This document shows, one piece after another, positions 53,969-62,869 of a stretch of 64,000 nucleotides of DNA (position 1 is the first letter of the stretch; each line of letters starts with the position of its first letter). A model generated the notes under the pieces. The model searched no databases and was not told where the DNA came from. It saw nothing but the letters and a program-made list of their open reading frames with translations. Source of the DNA: Aureispira sp964404215 (GTDB lineage: Bacteria > Bacteroidota > Bacteroidia > Chitinophagales > Saprospiraceae); NCBI GenBank assembly GCA_964404215.1, contig CAYOJF010000010.1:1-64000 (forward strand), in the 5' to 3' direction. Made by a program: the position numbers and the translations under genes.

Positions 53969-54862
53969 ATGCACTTAGAGTTGCCTATTGTTCAGGCAAA
54001 GCCTGAACGCAAAAAAAAACCAGATTGGCTACGAGTAAAGTTGCCTATTGGTGAAAACTATAGAAATGTTCGTAAAGTCGTAGATGAGTACAAGCTCCAT
54101 ACGATTTGTCAAAGTGGACACTGTCCCAATATGGGCGAATGTTGGGGAGAAGGTACCGCTACCTTTATGATATTAGGTAATGTCTGTACACGATCTTGTT
54201 CTTTCTGTGCCGTAGCTACTGGCCGTCCACCAGAATACGATACAGATGAGCCTCAACGAGTAGCAGAAGCGATTCAGATTATGGGAGTAAAACATGCTGT
54301 TATTACTTCCGTGAATAGAGATGAACTAAAAGACCGTGGTGCTTCTATCTGGCACGAAACCGTGCGATTGGTCAAAGAACTGTCTCCAAATACAACCATC
54401 GAAACACTGATACCCGATGTAAGAGGGAGATGGGATGCTCTAGAAACTATGATTAGTGCTGGACAAGAAGTCGTATCGCACAATATGGAAACAGTGGCGA
54501 GTTTGTACAAAAAAGTTCGTCCACAAGCTAAATATGCTCGTAGTCTCGAACAAATCCAACGTACCAAAGATTTTGGTAAACGTACCAAATCAGGTATTAT
54601 GGTTGGACTAGGCGAAACTAAAGACGAAGTCGCTAAAATAATGGATGACTTAGTAGCTCACGGCTGCGACGTATTGACCATTGGGCAATACCTACAACCC
54701 ACCAAAAAACACATTGATATTGCTGAATATGTCCATCCAGATGTTTTTGCAGAATACAAAGAACTAGGACTCGCTAAAGGATTAGATTATGTGGAGTCAG
54801 GACCAATGGTTCGCTCTTCTTACCACGCTGAAAGGCACATCTATCCGAATCAGAAGAAATAA
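53969..54862 (+). CDS. lipA: Lipoyl synthase
   Basis: 297 residues. The auxiliary cluster Cys are C47, C52 and C58 (CQSGHCPNMGEC) and the radical-SAM Cys are C73, C77, C80 (CTRSCSFC). RSSYHAE near the C terminus is the conserved RSSY motif that binds the auxiliary cluster. It inserts two sulfur atoms into octanoyl groups on lipoyl-domain proteins. It ends at a strong terminator. Confidence 0.98.
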   Translation: MHLELPIVQAKPERKKKPDWLRVKLPIGENYRNVRKVVDEYKLHTICQSGHCPNMGECWGEGTATFMILGNVCTRSCSFCAVATGRPPEYDTDEPQRVAEAIQIMGVKHAVITSVNRDELKDRGASIWHETVRLVKELSPNTTIETLIPDVRGRWDALETMISAGQEVVSHNMETVASLYKKVRPQAKYARSLEQIQRTKDFGKRTKSGIMVGLGETKDEVAKIMDDLVAHGCDVLTIGQYLQPTKKHIDIAEYVHPDVFAEYKELGLAKGLDYVESGPMVRSSYHAERHIYPNQKK

Positions 54863-54879
54863 ATACTAGATTTTTATAC

Positions 54880-54911
54880 AAAAGATGCTTCATAAGAAGC
54901 ATCTTTTTTTG
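54880..54911 (+). terminator. Intrinsic terminator of lipA
   Basis: A perfect 12-bp stem AAAAGATGCTTC / GAAGCATCTTTT, ATAA loop, followed by TTT. It is 18 bp after the lipA stop. Confidence 0.93.
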
Positions 54912-54973
54912 TTTGTAATAAGGTGGCTTCAAATTTCTTTGTATTTTGGTTGTACTTATCCAACAAAGAAATT

Positions 54974-57181
54974 ATGAAAAATATACTACTTTGGGCATTC
55001 TTATGCTTTTTTGTCTGTACACAAGTAACAGCACAAACGAATACTGATTCTTTACTAACCACTATAGATAGTACCGAAGAATTTATTCCACCACCACCAC
55101 CTACCCCATCTTATGACACACTTGGGGTTACGGACTTTGACTTAGCATTCAAAGGAGAAAAACTAGTCGTTACTGCCAATAGTATTGTTGGGAGAACGAA
55201 CGTTCCCGTTCGTTTTATTGCCAAAATGGGTATGGGAGAAGAAATAGAGTACCTCTATTTTGAAGATACCAAATCAACTATAGAATATGATCCAACTTAT
55301 ACTGGCGAACTGCTAACGGTCAAAGCATTCTACAAAACCTGTAAAGTAAAAGGCTGCCCTGACTGTGATACCAAAACACATCCCAATGCCAATGAAATCA
55401 TCTGTCTAGAACAAAAACGTTCTAAGATCATGCACGTGATGAAGCAAAACAATGGACATCTACGTACTCGATCCATTCCTTTGTGGTGGTCCGTTGTTCC
55501 TCCATTGGTCGCTATTTTATTGGCTCTATTATTCCGTCAAGTTCTACTAGCTTTATTCATGGGAATCTTAGCAGGTTCTTGGGTGGTCAATGGTATGCAG
55601 TTTAGTCCCTACGGGCTAATGAAAAGCTTCTTTTATGTCATTGATCATTATATCATTGGAGCCTTGTACAGCACCAGCCATTTAGCGGTAATCACCTTTT
55701 CTGTCATGATTGGAGGGGTCGTCGCCATTATTTCTCGCAATGGCGGTATGGCAGGCATTGTCAATAAATTTGCCCCACTCGCCAAGGATGCCAAAAGTAC
55801 TCAAATGGTAACTTGGATACTAGGCGTTGCTATTTTCTTTGATGACTATGCCAATAGTTTGATTGTAGGAAATACCATGCGTCCACTAACAGACAAATAC
55901 CGTATTTCGAGAGAAAAACTTGCTTATATTGTTGATAGTACCGCCGCTCCTATTGCGGCAGTGGCCTTCATTACAACTTGGATTGGGGCGGAGCTCAACT
56001 ATATCAGTGATGCCATTCCATCGCTAACAGGATTGGAAAACCCACCTAGTGCCTATTCTATCTTTTTGAGTTCTTTGAGCTACTCTTTTTATTCCTTCTT
56101 TACCTTGATATTTATTCTCATTATCATCTATACAGGTAGGGATTTTGGCACCATGTACAAGGCAGAAACTAGAGCTAGAATCACTGGTAGAGTCTACGAA
56201 AAAGAAGGCGATTCGGTCACGGATGATGACATGGAAGAGCTCGAACCTGTCAAAGGGGCTCCACTTCGTTGGATTAATGGATTTTTACCGATTTTCATTG
56301 TAGTCTTCGGAACGCTAATGGGCTTGATTGATACAGGAATGGAAGCCTGCTACGCCGCTTTGGTAGAAAATGGTGTTGCGGTCGCTCACAGTGGCTGGGG
56401 TGAAGTTTGGGGCAATATCCAAGCACTAGATTCCTCTGGAGATGTAGGAGCTTTACGCAAATTAGGTATCTTGGTAGGTAACTCTGACTCCTATGCTGCT
56501 CTACTTTGGGCATCTATGTCGGCTATCATTGTCGCTTTGATACTAACCGTATCACAAAAAATAATGCCGCTCTCGGAATCTATTGATACCGTTGTAGCTG
56601 GTTTCAAAACGATGATGCCTGCTCTATTGATTTTAATTCTGGCTTGGTCACTTGCCACTACTACAGAAGAACTTTCAACCGCAGAATTTTTGACGACTGC
56701 TCTAGGAGACTCTCTCAGTCCTTATATGGTACCAGTAATTGTATTTATACTGGCTGCCGTCATTGCCTTCTCCACGGGTTCGAGCTGGAGTACCATGGCT
56801 ATCCTCTATCCTATTGCCATTCCTATGGTCTGGATCATCAGCCAAAATGCTGGTTTGCCTTTAGATACTTCTATGGAACTACTTTACAATGTCATTGCTG
56901 TTGTACTCGCTGCCTCAGTATTAGGGGATCACTGTTCGCCTATATCCGATACCACCATACTGAGTTCCTTAGCTTGTAATTGTAATCACATTGACCACGT
57001 CAAAACACAACTTCCTTACGCTCTAACCGTAGGAGCTGTTAGTATCTTGATGACTTATGTCTCTACTGCCTTTGGTATTCCATTTATTATCAATTTTGTA
57101 GTTGGAGTTGGATTGCTGTTTGGCTTTGTGATGCTGTTTGGTAAGAAAGTGCCTGAAGTGGAGGAGGATGTTGTGGGGTAG
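54974..57181 (+). CDS. NhaC-type Na+/H+ antiporter with exported N-terminal domain
   Basis: The start is at MKNILLWAFLCFFVCT, which gives a cleavable signal peptide (ending VTAQ); the open frame begins 17 codons earlier without any signal sense. Residues ~20-160 are a soluble domain with beta strands (VVTANSIVGRTNVPVRFIAKMG) and a CKVKGCPDCD Cys cluster, not part of normal NhaC. From ~165 on is the 12-helix antiporter: FFDDYANSLIVGNTMRPLTDKYR, IVDSTAAPIAAVAFITTW, FSTGSSWSTMAILYP, LGDHCSPISDTTILSSLACNCNHIDHV. It would exchange Na+ for H+ (or a related substrate) in the inner membrane. Confidence 0.87.
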   Translation: MKNILLWAFLCFFVCTQVTAQTNTDSLLTTIDSTEEFIPPPPPTPSYDTLGVTDFDLAFKGEKLVVTANSIVGRTNVPVRFIAKMGMGEEIEYLYFEDTKSTIEYDPTYTGELLTVKAFYKTCKVKGCPDCDTKTHPNANEIICLEQKRSKIMHVMKQNNGHLRTRSIPLWWSVVPPLVAILLALLFRQVLLALFMGILAGSWVVNGMQFSPYGLMKSFFYVIDHYIIGALYSTSHLAVITFSVMIGGVVAIISRNGGMAGIVNKFAPLAKDAKSTQMVTWILGVAIFFDDYANSLIVGNTMRPLTDKYRISREKLAYIVDSTAAPIAAVAFITTWIGAELNYISDAIPSLTGLENPPSAYSIFLSSLSYSFYSFFTLIFILIIIYTGRDFGTMYKAETRARITGRVYEKEGDSVTDDDMEELEPVKGAPLRWINGFLPIFIVVFGTLMGLIDTGMEACYAALVENGVAVAHSGWGEVWGNIQALDSSGDVGALRKLGILVGNSDSYAALLWASMSAIIVALILTVSQKIMPLSESIDTVVAGFKTMMPALLILILAWSLATTTEELSTAEFLTTALGDSLSPYMVPVIVFILAAVIAFSTGSSWSTMAILYPIAIPMVWIISQNAGLPLDTSMELLYNVIAVVLAASVLGDHCSPISDTTILSSLACNCNHIDHVKTQLPYALTVGAVSILMTYVSTAFGIPFIINFVVGVGLLFGFVMLFGKKVPEVEEDVVG

Positions 57182-57226
57182 GCAGAACAAGAATGACTTG
57201 TTATCATATAATTAAAGAACGTACAA

Positions 57227-57622
57227 ATGATCAATATCAATGGATGGATATGTATAAGAGAATCGTTCAACGAAGAAGGCGAAGATGAAAAAAAATTAGA
57301 GCTCATCATCCAAACTATTGAGTCAAAAATCAGAAAAGAACTAGACTGCATAAACGAATATTATGATTTAAGGACAGCTAATGGTGCTACTTATTTAAAT
57401 ATTACCGTTGCACATAATCGTCATGGAGAACATGTTATTGATTTTTTCAAATGGATTTCTTCTATCGCAATAGGCTCCTATGGGCTCTTGTATGTTCAAG
57501 ATGATGAGGATTTCCAGAGAGGGAATGACAACCAATTTAAAGTTTGGAGAATGAGAAAAGGAAAAGTAGATGAATTAGACGATCCTTTTCTATCTCCAAT
57601 TCATCCAAATATTGAAGAATGA
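57227..57622 (+). CDS. Imm7-family immunity protein (orphan)
   Basis: 131 residues, soluble and acidic. It matches the Imm7 pattern strongly: MININGWICIRESF at the start, a central RTANGATYLNITVAHNRH, then SYGLLYVQDDEDFQRG, NQFKVWRMRKGKV and DDPFLSPIHPNIEE at the end. Imm7 proteins neutralise polymorphic toxins of contact-dependent or T6SS/T7SS-type systems. No toxin gene is attached. It starts 45 bp after the antiporter and is followed by the nSTAND3 gene, and is clearly more AT-rich than the antiporter. Confidence 0.85.
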   Translation: MININGWICIRESFNEEGEDEKKLELIIQTIESKIRKELDCINEYYDLRTANGATYLNITVAHNRHGEHVIDFFKWISSIAIGSYGLLYVQDDEDFQRGNDNQFKVWRMRKGKVDELDDPFLSPIHPNIEE

Positions 57623-57688
57623 CAGTATAGCATAAAACCCTATTTGGCTTTGTGATCCATTACTCAATTAATCCAAAAGAAAAATTTT

Positions 57689-60052
57689 ATGCATAACTAT
57701 AATTTTAAAAATTTAAACGATAAAGAATTTGAAGTATTAGTTGGTGATTTATTATCCGAAGAATTAGGCTATACTTTCCAAAGTTTTAAAAGTGGAAAAG
57801 ATAAAGGTATTGATTTAAGATATTCAACAGATATAAACAACAAAATAGTAGTACAAGTAAAACACTACGCAAAGTCTAGTTTTGCACAATTAAAATTTCA
57901 ACTCAAAAATAAAGAATTAGAAAAAGTAAAAAGATTAGCTCCTGAAAGATATATAATTGCTACATCTCTTGAACTAAACCCCTCTGAAGTAGATGAAATC
58001 AAAACTATACTATATCCTTTTATAAAAAGTACCAATGATATTTACTGGAGCCAAAGAATAAATCATCTTATTTCTAAATTTGAGAAAATTGAAAAAAACC
58101 ATTTCAAATTATGGCTTTCTAGCTCATCTGTATTGAATAATCTTCTCTATAATAGCCCTTACTTAAAATCATCATACTTAGAAGAAGAAATTAAAACTAA
58201 AAGTAGTCTATATGTAAGAACGAACTTTCATTTGAGTGCGTACAAAATATTAACTTCTAAAAAAGTTCTTTTGATTGCTGGTGCTCCTGGTGTAGGAAAA
58301 ACAACTCTTGCCCAAATGCTAGTCTTCGATTTCATTAAACAAGGGTACCAACATATAGTTATTGAAGATAAAATTAGTGAAGCTGAAAATCTTTTATCCC
58401 GTAATCAAGAAACAAAACAAATAATATACTTTGACGACTTTCTTGGTTCAAACATCTACGAAATATTAAATCCAAGGAATAGCGAAAATACTCTCACAAG
58501 ATTTATTAGTAGAATACAAAACTTACCAAATAAATATCTAATACTTACAACGAGAACTACAATTCTAAACCAAGCTCTTTCTTCATATGAAAAAATAAGA
58601 TATAAGAATCTCCATATCAATTCAATAATCAAAATTCATATTAATGGCTATAGCCCCTTGCAAAAAGCAAAAATCCTTTACAATCATATTTACTTTGGAG
58701 ATCTAGATAAAAAATACAAACACCAAATTTTTAAAAATAGAAACTATTTCAAAATAATACAACACAATAACTACAATCCGCGTTTGGTTGAATTTTTCAC
58801 ATCAAGCATTCATACCAACAATATAAATGTGAGTGCTTATATAAACTATGTTATATATACATTAGACAATCCTAAAGAAATTTGGAAAAATTCGTTTGAA
58901 CAACAACTTACAGATGATGCTAGATTTCTGCTATTTTCCCTCTTTTCTTTAAGAGGAGAATCTTCATTAAATAGGTTAGAAAAAGCTTACAATATGCGAA
59001 TTAAAAATGAAATAAATAATTACGGTTATACCCTTTCAAACAACTCATTTAATAAAGCCCTTAAAGATTTAGAAGGGTCTTATATAAAAGTAATTACTAT
59101 TACTCAGAATAAAACATCAGTTTCTTTCATCAATCCATCTATATCAGATTTTCTCTTTAATTACATAAAAGAATCAAAATCTGAGAAAAAGAGATTATTC
59201 CAAGGAATAGTCTTTCTAGAACAGATAACTAATATCTACCATCCTTCTCTTAAAAGCTACATTAACTTTAATGAAGGAGAAGAAATTGATTTTTATGTAT
59301 TACTAATTCAGAAAAGTGAAGAAATATGTCAAAATTGCTTAGATAGTAGTTGTTCCGTCAAATTATTGAAAGTACTTCTTGTTTTTTTTCCTAAATATTA
59401 TAAAAAAAAGGACTTTATAAAGTTGTTTAAAAATATCTCTCCTAAAGATATCAATTTAGAAAATTACACAGATTATATCTATATTTTAATGCGTGCAGAT
59501 CTTTTGGCTGAAACAAAAGAAATAGTATTGTCTAGTTGGAATCAATATATATATAACTTATACAAATACGCAATTAATAGAGAAGACTTTGATAGAATTC
59601 ATTATTTATTTGAGGATTATGGAAAATGTTATCAAGGATTTATTGAAAATAAAAACAATTACAATTTTATTAAAGGAGAATTCATCAGGTTTCTCTCCAA
59701 GAGGATTGCAGAAACGGTTAATAACAATAAATACGACTATGAATATACTGAAGAACATTCTCAAAATCAAGATAAGTTTCGTCGACTAATTCGTATTTCT
59801 TTAGCAGAAAATATTGAAGACATCATCTACAATGAATTAATGAAATATGAAAAAATGACATTCTTAGCTTATGGACCTTATGTCACAATTGATGAACTAG
59901 AAATAAATATTGATAATTTGTTAGTAGACTTAGAAGATTCTATGTTTGAATATATTACAGGCTCTAACAACCATAATAGTTATATACACTATTCTCCAGA
60001 AAGTGAAACATCTAATTCGGATAGTTCATTAATAGATTATCTATTTAATTAA
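57689..60052 (+). CDS. Mrr-like nuclease fused to nSTAND3 NTPase (anti-phage defence candidate)
   Basis: 787 residues. Residues ~1-110 are a PD-(D/E)XK nuclease of the Mrr type: FEVLVGDLLSEELGYTFQ, G-KDKGIDLRY (Asp ~40) and VVQVKHY (QxK ~55-57). Residues ~185-400 are an nSTAND3 NTPase: P-loop GAPGVGKTT (~197-205), Walker B IIYFDDFLGSNIYE (~244), sensor YLILTTRTTILNQAL, and KAKILYNHIYFGDL. The rest (~400-787) is a helical, AT-biased segment likely to sense a trigger. STAND ATPases of this shape are known or suspected phage sensors in which NTPase oligomerisation switches on the nuclease. No partner gene; the base composition is much lower in GC than the flanking antiporter. Confidence 0.85.
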   Translation: MHNYNFKNLNDKEFEVLVGDLLSEELGYTFQSFKSGKDKGIDLRYSTDINNKIVVQVKHYAKSSFAQLKFQLKNKELEKVKRLAPERYIIATSLELNPSEVDEIKTILYPFIKSTNDIYWSQRINHLISKFEKIEKNHFKLWLSSSSVLNNLLYNSPYLKSSYLEEEIKTKSSLYVRTNFHLSAYKILTSKKVLLIAGAPGVGKTTLAQMLVFDFIKQGYQHIVIEDKISEAENLLSRNQETKQIIYFDDFLGSNIYEILNPRNSENTLTRFISRIQNLPNKYLILTTRTTILNQALSSYEKIRYKNLHINSIIKIHINGYSPLQKAKILYNHIYFGDLDKKYKHQIFKNRNYFKIIQHNNYNPRLVEFFTSSIHTNNINVSAYINYVIYTLDNPKEIWKNSFEQQLTDDARFLLFSLFSLRGESSLNRLEKAYNMRIKNEINNYGYTLSNNSFNKALKDLEGSYIKVITITQNKTSVSFINPSISDFLFNYIKESKSEKKRLFQGIVFLEQITNIYHPSLKSYINFNEGEEIDFYVLLIQKSEEICQNCLDSSCSVKLLKVLLVFFPKYYKKKDFIKLFKNISPKDINLENYTDYIYILMRADLLAETKEIVLSSWNQYIYNLYKYAINREDFDRIHYLFEDYGKCYQGFIENKNNYNFIKGEFIRFLSKRIAETVNNNKYDYEYTEEHSQNQDKFRRLIRISLAENIEDIIYNELMKYEKMTFLAYGPYVTIDELEINIDNLLVDLEDSMFEYITGSNNHNSYIHYSPESETSNSDSSLIDYLFN

Positions 60053-60144
60053 AATACATTCAAAACAACTCGACGCCCCCCCTTAACCTAACATAACTAT
60101 TCATAATAGTTTATTATATACATACTATTCCACAAGTATATTAA

Positions 60145-60330
60145 AAATCTCTACTAACTCTTAGGCTTGACAATTGCCCAATTGAGTCTGAATATCATCG
60201 ATGTGCCCCTGATGTCCTGAAAAAACAATTGAAAGCAGTAGAGTGGTATCGAGAAAATATTCTAAAAGACGTTGACAAAGAGCTTAATGAACTCCTACAT
60301 AATGCGGTTAAAATCATCCCTGAAAATTAA
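60145..60330 (+). pseudogene. Decayed 3' end of an unidentified gene
   Basis: An open frame of ~61 codons with no start codon that ends in TAA at 60328. It translates to protein-like sequence (LDNCPIESEYHRCAPDVLKK, then QLKAVEWYRENILKDVDKEL, ending NAVKIIPEN) with a stop just upstream at 60142. It looks like the remains of a longer gene whose 5' part was lost, in the same AT-rich island as the Imm7 and nSTAND3 genes. Identity unknown; a toxin-system remnant is one guess. The preceding stretch (60053-60144) has no feature. Confidence 0.45.
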
Positions 60331-60333
60331 TAA

Positions 60334-61116
60334 ATGAAACACTTCCTACTTTTATCTTTCTTTTATCTCATTTTCCTATCTCACTTAAATGCACAGGAAG
60401 AAAAAAAGCACCACACAGAAAATCGCTGGGAAGAAAGATGGTGGACCAAAATAAATGCTATTCCTGTCATCATTACTGTAAATAAAAATCAAGGAGATAG
60501 TACTTTTTTATTTAAACATCAAGGTCATTTTTACCATAAAAAAGTTTCAAAATCAGGTAGTCTGATAGAGGAAGGGCGTAAGGAAGGTCATCATGGTCAT
60601 GTCTGCGGCAACGACCCTATAAAAAATGGTAATTGGATCACCTATTACCCAACAACTGGTATTATCAAATCTATAGGAAATTACCGCTGTGGAAAGAAAA
60701 TCAATCAATGGCTCTATTTCCATGAAAATGGAAATTTAAAAAAATCTGAAACGTATACCCTACCTTACCCTATCTGGACTAAAGGCAATACAAACTACTA
60801 CCTAAATGGTTCTTATAAAGAATACTATAAAAACGGGCAATTAAAAACATCAGGAAATTATAAAATAGTCGAAGCCAGTGTAAAATATGACGTTGAGTTT
60901 GATTCCATCACTTTTGAAGGGATTAAAAAACAATGTTGTCAATGGGAAATAAGAAGTATAAAAACAGGCGAATGGAAATCTTTTGACAAAAGTGGTCAAC
61001 TCGTCCATACAAAAAAAGAAAGTCCCAAATTTGAAATTCGGGACCTAGAAACTAGCCTTAAAACTTCTCAGCAAGTTCTCCAACAATTGAATAAAAAACA
61101 TAAATTTAGACAATAG
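60334..61116 (+). CDS. Exported MORN-type repeat protein (YwqK-like)
   Basis: 260 residues with a signal peptide (1-20, ending LNAQ). The middle has MORN_2-like units: NGNWITYYPTTGIIKSIGNYRCGKKINQWLYFHENGNLKKSETY and NGSYKEYYKNGQLKTSGNYK. Such proteins are often named YwqK-family antitoxins in annotation but the name does not prove that role. A short acidic/basic tail ends KKHKFRQ. It begins 4 bp after the decayed gene end. Confidence 0.82.
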   Translation: MKHFLLLSFFYLIFLSHLNAQEEKKHHTENRWEERWWTKINAIPVIITVNKNQGDSTFLFKHQGHFYHKKVSKSGSLIEEGRKEGHHGHVCGNDPIKNGNWITYYPTTGIIKSIGNYRCGKKINQWLYFHENGNLKKSETYTLPYPIWTKGNTNYYLNGSYKEYYKNGQLKTSGNYKIVEASVKYDVEFDSITFEGIKKQCCQWEIRSIKTGEWKSFDKSGQLVHTKKESPKFEIRDLETSLKTSQQVLQQLNKKHKFRQ

Positions 61117-61122
61117 AGGTCA

Positions 61123-61611
61123 TTACTTACAACTACACTGATATTCATTTTCGAGGTCAATAACTGTAATAATGATTGGATCATCTTCACAGTCGCCTAG
61201 TATGATTCGCAGGCGTTGGTTGTCTCTGCCTGTTCTACCTTCATAAGCATAAGAAGGACATCTTCCATTGGATGGATTCGGCTTGCTTTTGCGTTGGTTG
61301 ATTTGCTTTTTGTTGATGATTTCTTGTATTTCACCAGCATCTATCGTGCGGCAATCCATTCTACAGCGAGCGTGGTGCGTTACTTTGATTTGTTTTCCCT
61401 CGAAGGTCAAATCTTTTTCTGTAAAAGTCTTTGCGGGTTCTCCCTTGACTTCTTCCTCTTCTGCTACTGCCCCTGTTACATTTCTAGGTTGTGTTACATT
61501 TTGAGGGGCTGTTGTATTTTGTTGAGCAGTATTGGCTTGTTCATCACAACTGGTTGTCAGTAATAGCAGTAGGAATATAGGAGCAAATAAAAAAATAACA
61601 ATCTTTTTCAT
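61123..61611 (-). CDS. DUF4258-domain lipoprotein
   Basis: 162 residues with a lipobox (TTSC|D at residue ~22), then a Thr/Gln/Asn-rich linker (AQQNTTAPQNVTQPRNVTGA). The C-terminal ~95 residues match the DUF4258 pattern: KVTHHARCRMDCRTIDAGEI, with the early His/Arg/Cys cluster, and LRIILGDCEDDPIIITVIDLE near the end. DUF4258 has a BECR-type RNase-like fold, some members being toxins, but this one is exported and may have another role. It starts 2 bp after the sterol desaturase gene, so both share a transcript. Confidence 0.82.
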   Translation of the reverse strand: MKKIVIFLFAPIFLLLLLTTSCDEQANTAQQNTTAPQNVTQPRNVTGAVAEEEEVKGEPAKTFTEKDLTFEGKQIKVTHHARCRMDCRTIDAGEIQEIINKKQINQRKSKPNPSNGRCPSYAYEGRTGRDNQRLRIILGDCEDDPIIITVIDLENEYQCSCK

Positions 61612-61613
61612 GG

Positions 61614-62411
61614 TTAATGGTTTGTTCGTTGAGCGGTATTGCTAGGAGGCAATTTACTAGATTCTGTTGCTTTTTCAAAATCTGCCTCATAATCTGCTCT
61701 AAAAGTTCCCATAGCTCTATCCCAAAAATTAAAATACAAGCCATAATTTCCATCAAAATAATGATGGTGTTGATTGTGAGAAACACTGGTATTGATCCAT
61801 TTCAAAATAGGATGCTTGTGAGCATTTCGAGGCATCAGCTCAAATCCTAAATGTCCATATACATTATATAAAATCTGAAATAAGAAAAAGAGAATAACAG
61901 CAGATGGTTTGGCAGGAATAATCATTACAATCAAAACCAATATTCCTATTTCTAGCAGAGCTTCCAAAGGATGAAAGGAGTAAGCTGCCCAAGGACTTGG
62001 GTTAGTTGATTTGTGATGCACTAAATGAATATAACGATAGAGTGTAGGATGGTGCATCGCTCGATGCGTCCAATAAAAATAAGTGTCGTGTACCAACAGC
62101 ATCAAAAATAGACTCAAAAAATAATATCCCCAACCGCCATTAGCTGCTATATCAGTATACAACTGTGTGTACGGTCGCAAAATCGTAAATACAGCGGTGG
62201 CAACCACTGCAAAAATACTCATAGAGAGTAATGAAAAAAAGACTTCTCTCCTGTAGTCAGCACCTTTAGGGAAATCTGCCTGTATTTTTCGCTCACGCAT
62301 AGGGCGTTTGAGCACCACATAAAAAAGAAGAAAAGCAATACTTGCTGTCAGAAAATAGCGAGTGTTAATCTGTAGAATTGCTTTGGGCAATATTTCAAAA
62401 TATAAGTCCAT
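61614..62411 (-). CDS. Sterol-desaturase-family membrane hydroxylase, copy 1
   Basis: The start is at MDLYFEILPKAIL, as in the partial second copy; an upstream Met gives two extra residues. About 265 residues with four or more membrane helices and the di-iron histidine motifs HDTYFYWTHRAMH, HLVHHKSTNPSPW and HNQHHHYFDGNYG. The family hydroxylates or desaturates sterols, carotenoids or fatty acids; the substrate is not shown. It is divergent from an RtcB-like gene; the pair occurs twice around the 10-N gap. Confidence 0.9.
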   Translation of the reverse strand: MDLYFEILPKAILQINTRYFLTASIAFLLFYVVLKRPMRERKIQADFPKGADYRREVFFSLLSMSIFAVVATAVFTILRPYTQLYTDIAANGGWGYYFLSLFLMLLVHDTYFYWTHRAMHHPTLYRYIHLVHHKSTNPSPWAAYSFHPLEALLEIGILVLIVMIIPAKPSAVILFFLFQILYNVYGHLGFELMPRNAHKHPILKWINTSVSHNQHHHYFDGNYGLYFNFWDRAMGTFRADYEADFEKATESSKLPPSNTAQRTNH

Positions 62412-62529
62412 ATTCATAGCATTTACAATAAAAATGGTTAATGTATATAGTGTAGGAACTTCCTAAACCTACTGGTGGTTTGGTAGAATAACAATTTAAC
62501 AAAAAAGAAGCACTTCTGCGATAAAGATT

Positions 62530-62648
62530 ATGGGAAAGAATAAAAAAGGGAAGCTCAAAGGAAAAGCTCTCGCTCAATTGGGTTACACCAATACCACTAC
62601 ACGCAGTTTGGCGATGCAGATAGTTGGTAAAGTTTGCAAACATAATAC
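62530..62648 (+). CDS. RtcB-like protein, copy 1 (5' end only, cut by gap)
   Basis: Begins MGKNKKGKLKGKALAQLGYT and runs 39 codons to the 10-N gap. It differs from the full copy at 62870 by several silent or conservative changes (e.g. GCTCTCGCTCAATTGGG against TCACTTGCTCAGCTAGG), so it is a diverged duplicate rather than a copy of the same read. Confidence 0.65.
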
Positions 62649-62658
62649 NNNNNNNNNN
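62649..62658. other. Assembly gap of 10 N
   Basis: Short N run between two partial genes (RtcB copy 1 and desaturase copy 2). If the duplicate units are complete in the genome, about 1.3 kb of RtcB and 0.7 kb of desaturase are missing here. Confidence 0.99.
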
Positions 62659-62660
62659 TA

Positions 62661-62750
62661 AAAAAGAAGAAAAGCAATACTTGCTGTCAGAAAATAGCGA
62701 GTGTTAATCTGCATGATTGCTTTAGGTAGTATTGCAAAGTATAAATCCAT
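62661..62750 (-). CDS. Sterol-desaturase-family protein, copy 2 (N-terminal fragment at gap)
   Basis: 30 codons: MDLYFAILPKAIMQINTRYF followed by LTASIAFLLF, then the gap. It is 28 of 30 residues identical with the N terminus of copy 1. The rest lies in the unsequenced gap. Confidence 0.65.
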
Positions 62751-62869
62751 AGTTTTCTTATTTTTCACTAAAATTTCCTAAACTAGTTATCACAGGAACT
62801 TCCTTACCGTTCTTGGAGTTGGGTAGGATAACAATTTAATAAAAAAGAAGTACTTCTGCGATAAAGGTT

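Noticed and set aside
60334..61116. MORN protein as the antitoxin for the nSTAND3 or Imm7 locus
   Set aside because: It has a signal peptide, and the YwqK 'antitoxin' name rests on annotation habit.
61123..61611. DUF4258 protein as an RNase toxin of a toxin-antitoxin pair
   Set aside because: It has a lipoprotein signal and shares a transcript with a desaturase, not with an antitoxin; a toxin role is not supported.
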